From positions 312,501 to 376,500 of the forward strand of contig JAOTOL010001558.1 of NCBI GenBank assembly GCA_034440575.1: a DNA stretch of 64,000 bases. The letters are read 5' to 3'. Shown here piece after piece: positions 57,734 to 64,000 of the stretch (its first letter is position 1; the number at the start of each line of letters is the position of its first letter). This DNA comes from Imbricaverruca yamaguchii (lineage: Eukaryota; Arthropoda; Thecostraca; Neoverrucidae). Below the pieces are notes generated by a model. That model searched no databases, was not told where the DNA came from, and saw nothing but the letters and a program-made list of their open reading frames with translations. The translations under genes were made by a program, and so were the position numbers.

Positions 57734-58526
57734 AATTGTTGAGTGTATTATGCAATAGCAAGAGAGTCTCTTATTAAGTCTGAACGCTTTATGAATTTGT
57801 GTGGGGTGTGCCTAGCAGTGGATTCAGCACCTTCCTTTGGGATGTGATGCTGATGAGATTGTCTATGGTGGCACGATGGGTGTGATGGGAAGAGCTTGTG
57901 ATTGTTGAGGGTGTTACGCGGGAGCAAGTGAGTGGTGCTAGACAGGCTGGGATACATAGCTTCCTAGGAACTTGGGATAAGGATTGATTGGGGTGGGAGT
58001 ATGTACATTTCTAGTACCTTTTCTAGATGGGCTTAACCCAGATGGGCCCCTGTGGCTCTTATTAAGCCTTAATACTTTATGACTTTTATAAAAACAAAGG
58101 CAGGAAAACTATCTTTTGGTTACAAAAACCAAATAAGGCAGCTGATCTGGATGATCGATTGTCACATGAGCTGGATGATGGCCAAATATTTCGTAAACAG
58201 CATCAGCTAATCAGCGGTGGTCATAGTTTTCTCTACAGGATGGTGTCTGGCATTACCCACTGTCTGGGATTGCCCTGCCTTCCCCTACTGTACAAATGAG
58301 CATTGACAGCATTGACTAGGGGCAAAGGTGGATCCAAGGGGTAGTGAAATGAATCCATTGACAGTTATTGCATACACACACATTACAAGAAACGAAAAGT
58401 GGTCTCGCTGAGACCCAGCACCCAAAATAGGAGTTTTAGTCCCCTCACAGTCTGAGCAGTGGGCAAAAATTGTACAAATTGAATTTCTCCAGTTTTTTTC
58501 CATTTTCAGGCAGAGGTTGAACTTAC

Positions 58527-58730
58527 CTCAAAATGATCTTCACAGCAGAACCAGGGAGCAGAAGACACCAAACTGTCCTTATCGTCACGCCTCGCCATTT
58601 GGGCCCATTTACGTCGGGGTTCAACAGCACGGGGTACTGGTAGGAATATTTTGTTAGGCGTGAGAGAGGTAGAATTAGTGCACTGAGGCACAAAACACCA
58701 CTTATAAGTCACAGTTGAGCTCATTTTCAT
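58527..58730 (-). CDS. THAP-domain exon
   Basis: The minus-strand ATG at 58,730 gives MKMSSTVTYKWCFVPQCTNS, then SLTPNKIFLPVPRAVEPRRK, WAQMARRDDKD, and FCCEDHFE. This fits the THAP signature: C-x4-C near residues 12-17, the conserved PRxxxxRxxW helix, and C-x2-H-F (CCEDHF). THAP domains are C2CH zinc-coordinating DNA-binding modules. The exon ends GAG at a consensus donor, GTAAGT (58,526-58,521), so the domain's tail must lie on a following exon. I could not find that exon between here and 57.7 kb. The frame is intact and the start is well placed. Confidence 0.8.
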
Positions 58731-58836
58731 GGACTTTTACGCACAAATTCGAAACTCTCGCCAGCACGCTATTTCCCCACCCTCGTCAGGCGCAAATAAC
58801 CTTGTAAATAATACCCTTGGCAGTCGTACTATCGAG

Positions 58837-58844
58837 TGACGTCA
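58837..58844. promoter_or_regulatory. CRE octamer upstream of the THAP exon
   Basis: TGACGTCA lies 107 bases upstream of the THAP start, with a second CRE-like TGACGTAA at 58,872-58,879. Both lie inside the TIR-bounded element. TATATAA-like sequences lie further upstream (about 58,915-58,920). Confidence 0.35.
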
Positions 58845-59017
58845 GTGCTTTGTCAGATTATTGGAATTAAATGACGTAATTAATAGGTTTTTAACAATTT
58901 TTGTACTTTTTAGCTTATATAAATCACAAATAACAAGCACATACTGACTTATAATTTAAAGCACATATACCCAACATAATCTTTACCCGGCTCAAAAAAG
59001 TGTAGCAGACCCCATTG

Positions 59018-59660
59018 GTACTAGTCAGCTGTGTTATTGTATTGCTATAAGGGATAATTAGAAGCAACAGTTGATTGTACTAATGTAAATGTTATTTTTC
59101 AGTGTAACTGCTGCTTAGTTATCTGTTCAAATAATGTAGTAGATACTCTGATATAAATATTTTTGTTTCTGTAGCTAGCTGTTCACCTAGGAAGACCTGA
59201 AATGAGCAGTGAGGTTGGTATCTGGGTAGTTCGGTAACCTGCACTACCCAGGGGGTAGGACTTGGGTCTGATGCTTGGTAAGTTGGTATTGAGCCAGGTA
59301 CCAGATATATAGGTAAATAGATACTACATCTTTGACACAATGTTTACACAGTGCATATTGAGGTAAAAAATATGCACATGCCCACATAGTAAGTGTACCT
59401 ACCAGGCACACCCACCCGGGCATACACATATGCATATATATGCTGAATCTGCACTCCACCGCACACAAATATATACACATATATATATAAATATATACAC
59501 ATATACTCATACATACATATATAATAGAATACAGATTCAGGAATCAAATGCTAAACCCAATATCCACATCCAACCTAGTCACCTAAGATGTCAACCACTA
59601 TAAAGTTTGTCTAAATTTCAGTTTCTGCCCAAAAATAATTTTCAACATTGTTGTCCTAAC
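59018..59660. other. AT-rich sequence with TA/CA microsatellite
   Basis: TATA/CACATA-rich microsatellite patches lie at about 59,420-59,525. No gene is recognised. Confidence 0.5.
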
Positions 59661-59666
59661 TGCTAC

Positions 59667-60160
59667 TTATTCTTATTTTTTGTTCCTGGATTTTCCTCTC
59701 TGGCTAGGAATTCTCCTGGAGGATTGATTTTCAGTTGAGGCAGGTGAGTCTGAGTCATCACTGATGTCAGTTGGACGACAAGAGAGAGCAGGGCTCTTAT
59801 TTTTATTGGAAACTCCCTTCGATTTTTTTGCTTGTTTTTTCTGTTGTTTCTAGATGTATCATGCATCTGTCTTTCACAAGCTTCCTGATCAGTAACCACT
59901 ACCTCTCCCGTGGCTGTCACAACATTTTGTTCCTCCCTTGTTTCTTTAGTGTCAGTTGACTCAATTGCAACATTTCTAACATTCATCTGAATTGCCTGGG
60001 TCTCATGATTCACCTTAGGTGTCACCTCTGTTGATGTGGATGTTAATTTCTCTGTCTCAGCAGAGGACTGCTTTTTTCCTTTTCTGATTGCCTCCTCATA
60101 AGTATTCGGCTGTAGCTGAAGTTTAGACATAATGTCTTCCTCAGATATCCCACTTCGAAA
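59667..60160 (-). pseudogene. LINE ORF1 C-terminal tail (minus)
   Basis: The minus strand reads ISEEDIMSKLQLQPNTYEEA and a basic/acidic linker (RNNRKNKQKNRREFPIK). After a one-base shift near 59,810 it continues CRPTDISDDSDSPASTENQS and SRRIPSQRGKSRNKK, then stop. A polar SDDSDS-rich tail ending in a lysine cluster is typical of the end of I/Jockey-group ORF1. No zinc knuckles are present, so only the tail survives. Confidence 0.55.
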
Positions 60161-60164
60161 CATA

Positions 60165-60330
60165 CACAGACTCAGACGACGACAACAGCTCCGAAACCAG
60201 TCACTACCCACGCACCCACAACGAGAGCAAACCACAAACCAAACACCACCGCTACCAACAACAAAAAACACCCGCGCCAAATCCTCGCGACACTAGCCAA
60301 TATCCTAACACCCCAAAATACTCAATCTCT
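60165..60330 (+). pseudogene. Second LINE ORF1 C-terminal tail (plus)
   Basis: The plus-strand frame reads TDSDDDNSSETSHYPRTHNE and a polar Q/H/P-rich stretch, then YSISP and a stop near 60,335. An A-rich stretch (60,360-60,445) follows. It is C/A-rich, like the ORF1 tail at 51.5 kb, and faces away from the minus-strand tail; they meet near 60,160. Confidence 0.45.
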
Positions 60331-60722
60331 CCCTAAGTCTGCCCATGACGTGTTTATATTTTTTAAAAAAAGATAAAAAAGTACAAAACAAAAGAAATAA
60401 TTGAGAAAAAATACAAAAAGCAAAAAGACAAAAAAGAAGAAAAAGCGGGAAAAACATCCAAACCATTCTATACCATATATGATTCTTGCAATGTTCACTG
60501 AACGGCGATGGCCCGACCGTACCCCCTATACATCCCCTATGGCACCGTCCGGACCACCAGCTCAACTCATCTCTACCTCGCATAAACAGCCGAAATCACC
60601 ACACGGTGGCAGGCTGGTCAAACTCACCTATACACACACACACAGGCTAATGGACATGGACAAGTCGGTCCCAGTGACGCGCCGGCTCGCCGCTGATGGC
60701 CATGGACAAGTTGCCGGCGCGT

Positions 60723-60770
60723 CAACCCGCAGCGTGGCTATCCCCGGCGGGATAGCCACGCTGCGGGTTG
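60723..60770. repeat. Perfect inverted repeat, 22-bp arms, 4-nt spacer
   Basis: The left arm CAACCCGCAGCGTGGCTATC plus CC is followed by CGGC and an exact reverse complement. ATGGACATGGACAAG/ATGGCCATGGACAAG direct repeats lie just before it (60,650-60,713). Confidence 0.96.
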
Positions 60771-60917
60771 AGGCATAGCCGCCGACCCAGCTGGGATGGT
60801 CTTGTTGCTTGAGTCAACGACCTTCCGTGGCGAACGCCGACCATACCACCGACGTGCCCCCCCAGAACCCCCTCTTGAAGGCGTTCGATATCGTTCTTCA
60901 GGGAGATTCTGAGGGCC

Positions 60918-61380
60918 TTAAGTGGGTCGCTGGAAGGTCTCAGTCAGCATCAGACCGCGGCTGCCAATCACAACGGCCTCCGACGTTGCAGCCGCGACCC
61001 GATACTTAACCATAACTGCCTCAAGGAAGGCGACACTACCGTATTTGAAAATTGTATCCTTTCGACGGCTGCGCAGGACGTCGGAGTCATAATCATAGGG
61101 GACTGTGAAGTCCACCACGACCGCCGACGTCCGCCCTTCCATCACCAGGATCGTATTTGGGTGGAAGGTTTCGCCGTCTACTTCGATTGCGGGTTCTCGA
61201 TGGGCTGAGTCAAGCGTACCTCTACGCCACATCGACTCCACCGCATGATGAAGCCAATTATGGCGTCTGATATACGTCGCCCGCAGTTCGCGGCACCCGT
61301 TGAGGCTATGGTCCTGGGTCTCTGCGCATGCACCACACCTTCGACAGGGCTTGACCGGTCAATTATGTCCACGATTAATG
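60918..61380 (-). pseudogene. R2-type zinc finger and restriction-like endonuclease
   Basis: A CCHC finger reads CRRCGACAETQDHSLNGC (C-x2-C-x8-H-x4-C, near 61,325), followed by YIRRHNWLHHAV. The endonuclease follows: FHPNTILVMEGRTSAVVVDF, then TVPYDYDSDV and RRKDTIFKYGS. R2-type enzymes normally have P-D at the first site; here it is P-N, while the VVVDFT aspartate and a later K are kept. The substitution suggests the nuclease is inactive in this copy. Confidence 0.8.
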
Positions 61381-61492
61381 TTTGAGCGAACCGGGAGATC
61401 CTCCGAGACGACCTTGGCCAGGTGGATGAACTGGCCAATTAGGCTGACCGATGGTTTGGTTTGGTCAGCCGTCGGTTTCCCCACCGTGAGCC

Positions 61493-62061
61493 CTAGGTAT
61501 CGAAACGGCTCCCCACGGCGATTCTCCGATATTTGGCAGCCTCAACCCTCGGGACTCTCAGCTTATGTTTCACGAGTCCTTTGGGGGAGATATCCTCCAG
61601 GCGCAGATGATCGCGCCAATAAGCAATCTCGGCGTTGACAGACCCCAACCCGATGGCCAGGGATTTGACTAGATTATCGTTGCTCATTGTGAGCTTCACT
61701 AGCCGCCGGGTACGCATCATCCAACAGTCTCTCTGACCGAGGGGGTGTGGAGCCCGCCACCCTCCGACCTCAGATGGTAAAATGCCGTGGGTGTTCCCGG
61801 CGGGAGGTGGAAGATGCCTCGAATTGCTTTATGGAGTGCGCGGTCTAGGTGCCGCAGAGATTGATCAGACACGCTTTCCAAACGCAGGGTATACTGATGG
61901 CTCGGCAGGACATCGCTCGTAAAAGTGCCAGCTTTTGGGCTGGCTTTAGCGCCGCCTGTCTCACCAATTAAACGTCCACGTGCCACTTGAGCTTTTTGAT
62001 AGCCAAGTGGAGTTAGCTCCAACCCCAGGTACTTGACCACCTCCCCGACGCCCAGATTCAT
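61493..62061 (-). pseudogene. R2-type thumb / linker region
   Basis: VVKYLGLELTPLGYQKAQVA follows the RT and corresponds to the YLG(I/L) block of motif D/E. Then come LRHLDRALHKAIRGIFHLPP, the conserved helix (D...R..V...LHLP) of R2-type elements, and GGGLHTPSVRETV, LKLTMSND. The frame shifts near 61,720. Confidence 0.78.
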
Positions 62062-62105
62062 GATCGGGACGCCGATGAAGTAGAAGGTGGCCCCTTGGAT
62101 GACTT

Positions 62106-63096
62106 TCAGGGTCTTTGTACCTGGAGCCGGCGCAAGTCGGATGACGTTTGACTTGGCCGAATTAACTCACATACTCCGGTCTGAGAAGAATTTCTCTGTG
62201 ACACCCAGCAAATGGCGCATCCCATGCCTGCTGCCCGAAGCCAACACAAGGTCGTCTGCGAAGGCCAGGACATTATATCCAGTCTCTTCCTCGCCATTAG
62301 GCTTAAGCACATGCCGCTGCCTCAAGGCTCAATCCATATTGAATTATATTGAACAAGATCGGGAACATGGGGCAGCCCTGTTTAACCCCACGGTTCATCG
62401 GAATGGGCGATGTTCTGCCCTGAGCGCCACCGATCGTAGTGGTGACTCCTGAATATAAGTCGTGTACGATGTCGTTGAACTTCTGACCCACGCTAAACCG
62501 TCTTAACGCCCTAAGAATATAACGATGTGAGACCCCGTCGAATGCCTTGGCGATGTCCAAAAAGGCGAGGTTCAACTCCCTCCTCTTAGATTTACAGAGG
62601 CGCAGAGACTCGCTGAGAACGAAGAGGTGCTCGCTGCATCCGTCCGCAGCAGATAATGCCTTGAGAATGGTCGAGGTGGATCTTAACCCGAAGGCGGCGG
62701 TCAAGCAACTTGCAGTATAGTCGCAAGACCACCGACCCGATCGTAATGGGTCGGAATTCATTCACATCTCTGGCTCCTGCTTTCTTAGGGATGAGCGTCG
62801 TCCTATTGATCCGGAGGGTCGCAGGGATTTTGCCCAACCCGAGGAAGGTGTTCAGCACCCACCGAACGACCCCCGGCCCCCACTCGGTCTGGATGGTCTT
62901 AATCGAGGAACGGATGGCCGGAAGAGGAACGGAGACCATGGCCCTTCAGGGCACCCCGCACCTCATTTTGTGAAAATGGTGCCAGGTCAATGGCCTCCTG
63001 TCCCTCCCGAGGTGCTATTTCGTGATCATCCATTGGTGAATCTGAACCGAACTGGTTTTGGTAAGTAAACATCTGCATGTTTGCATGACAAGTCAC
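62106..63096 (-). pseudogene. R2-type reverse transcriptase, frameshifted
   Basis: Blocks in order: APREGQEAIDLAPFSQNEVR; NTFLGLGKIPATLRINRTTL followed by IPKKAGARDVNEFRPITIGS, the diagnostic R2-type motif; LNLAFLDIAKAFDGVSH (motif A, FLDIAKAFD); NRGVKQGCPMFPILFNI (motif B); and, in another frame near 62,250, VLAFADDLVLASG (motif C, intact FADD). All catalytic aspartates look intact, although the frame is broken at least three times. Confidence 0.88.
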
Positions 63097-63636
63097 TAGA
63101 ATGTGAAGGTCAGAAAGGGTCTGATTTTATTTACATTGCCAGATATAGCCATACTCAGCACATATTCGTTCACAGATGTTTCCCAAACACCGTTCATCTT
63201 ACGAGTTTACATTGTTTGCAAAGACAGAGTGAGCGAACGTTCCGAGCGAACGCAGTGATACAAATGCTAGAACAAAATTGGCCTTGCTTGCTTGAATTTT
63301 GAATATATCTTGAACACGGCTTCTTTTGGGTGATATTGGTATGAGATGAACTGGAGTGAAAACGGAGCGTTATGTAGATTTTACTGGCAACTGCGCTTGA
63401 TAAGGATTAAATAGTGCTATTTTTGGTTCACCATCAAGAAAGAACACCTCAATATGACCTCAAATCAATGAAATAATTACATATAGAACTTAACAATTTG
63501 TATTGAATGCCCGAACGCAGTCCGCTCCACTGCCCCAGTCTGTGCAATGAATGCTTGTATGACTAGAGCCATGATTCCCTACGTGGGGGTATTTCTGTGT
63601 CTTGCCCACAAATGGTAATATTATCAACATACAAAT
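63061..63636. other. No recognisable gene
   Basis: Unique sequence. A 73-codon plus-strand frame (63,081-63,302) has no motif. Confidence 0.4.
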
Positions 63637-64000
63637 AGTTTGCCATCACGTATGTGTGTGGGTGTGGTCATAGATTATAATCTATTAGCCCACCCACACG
63701 TATAATCGACGTATAATTATACGTCGATTCATGAGTAACGGAAGAAACGTGGCTGGAGAACTCTTGCACACTGATAGAATATAACGTTTCGAAACTTGCA
63801 TTCGCTGTTCTTTTGTCGGGCTTTCAATTGAGTCGGACAATTGTATGCACCTCAAGTGATAACCTGGTCGTCTAGACGTGCAGTTGCATTTTATCCTTTA
63901 TCCTGAGCAGCACATCAATTGCAACTTTATCATATCGGCAGGCTAAGTTTGCCATCACCTTTGTGTGTGGGTGGGCTCATTTATAGTCCTACCATGAAAA
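63637..64000. repeat. ~310-bp direct repeat at the window edge, with palindromes
   Basis: TAGTTTGCCATCACGTATGT plus GTGTGGGTG at about 63,637 recurs as TAAGTTTGCCATCACCTTTG plus TGTGTGGGTG at about 63,946. The first copy is followed by a large imperfect palindrome that includes TAGATTATAATCTA (63,671-63,684) and the perfect 26-bp palindrome AATCGACGTATAA|TTATACGTCGATT (63,704-63,729). A satellite of ~310 bp or a MITE is possible. The window ends inside it. Confidence 0.6.

Larger units (their letters stand above)
56799..59017. mobile_element. 2.2-kb TIR-bounded element with a THAP exon
   Basis: CAATGGGGTCCGCTACAC (56,799-56,816) is repeated in inverse at 59,000-59,017 with one difference (GTGTAGCAGACCCCATTG). 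Both outer ends begin CAATGG, and the similarity stops sharply on the inner side. Between them lie a minus-strand THAP exon (58,527-58,730) and, converging on it, a plus-strand two-exon candidate gene (57,127-57,733). THAP domains are the DNA-binding domains of P-element-type and some Kolobok-type transposons, so a P-like or THAP-associated element is the simplest reading. No transposase catalytic domain is visible. A target-site duplication is not evident. Confidence 0.55.
60830..63060 (-). mobile_element. R2-type LINE with restriction-like endonuclease, 5'-truncated
   Basis: The minus strand carries RT, thumb, C-terminal zinc finger and restriction-like endonuclease in the order found in single-ORF R2/NeSL/Hero-type elements. 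The 5' part with the N-terminal zinc fingers is missing; the alignment begins near 63,060. There is no rRNA gene sequence around it, so if it is an R2 relative it is not in the usual 28S target. Several frameshifts are present. Confidence 0.85.

Overview
This is eukaryotic nuclear DNA from an animal, most likely an invertebrate. The evidence is spliceosomal GT donor sites, hammerhead-bearing Penelope-like retroelements, L2/Daphne-type, I-type and R2-type LINEs, a tRNA-derived SINE, a THAP-domain exon, CpG-rich first-exon-like islands and a very high density of minisatellites. I cannot name the species. There are no bacterial operons, rRNA genes or CRISPR arrays. Most long open frames here are by-products of tandem repeats.

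Layout. 1-7.6 kb: (ACCG)n followed by minisatellites of 44, 22, 25, 28 and 31 bp, with two short phase-compatible candidate exons of a minus-strand gene (5,596-5,727 and about 3,262-3,409). 7.6-10.4 kb: mostly unassigned. 10.4-17.3 kb: four fragments of one Penelope-like (PLE) family, three on the minus strand and one on the plus, with terminal repeats at tail-to-head joins and hammerhead-ribozyme-like sequences. 17.3-19.3 kb: (AT)n, (GT)n and a 58-bp minisatellite. 21.5-23.3 kb: a 5'-truncated L2/Daphne-like LINE. 23.3-36.3 kb: minisatellites of 63, 41, 37, 28 and 31 bp, one of which carries splice-like signals in each unit, separated by unassigned sequence. 36.9-38.6 kb: a CpG-rich promoter-like region with a signal-peptide first exon on the minus strand, and a 25-bp minisatellite just upstream of it. 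39.0-43 kb: a tRNA-derived SINE, more repeats and one unrecognised open frame.

44.5-50.2 kb is the most interesting object. It is a 5.7-kb element with terminal inverted repeats of about 1.3 kb, carrying a decayed gene whose layout resembles a DDE transposase with a C-x2-H motif. It interrupts, or abuts, a LINE whose ORF1 with three zinc knuckles follows at 50.7-51.8 kb. Then come a nearly full-length L2/Daphne-like LINE (52.2-55.1 kb, minus), a 2.2-kb TIR-bounded element holding a THAP exon and a convergent two-exon gene (56.8-59.0 kb), two LINE ORF1 tails pointing in opposite directions (59.7-60.3 kb), and an R2-type LINE with zinc finger and restriction-like endonuclease (60.9-63.1 kb, minus).

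Across the window there are at least fifteen near-perfect inverted repeats with spacers of 0-9 bases. In two of them a second copy of the same repeat element, also in this window, lacks the inverted copy. This points to fold-back template switching as an active mutational process.
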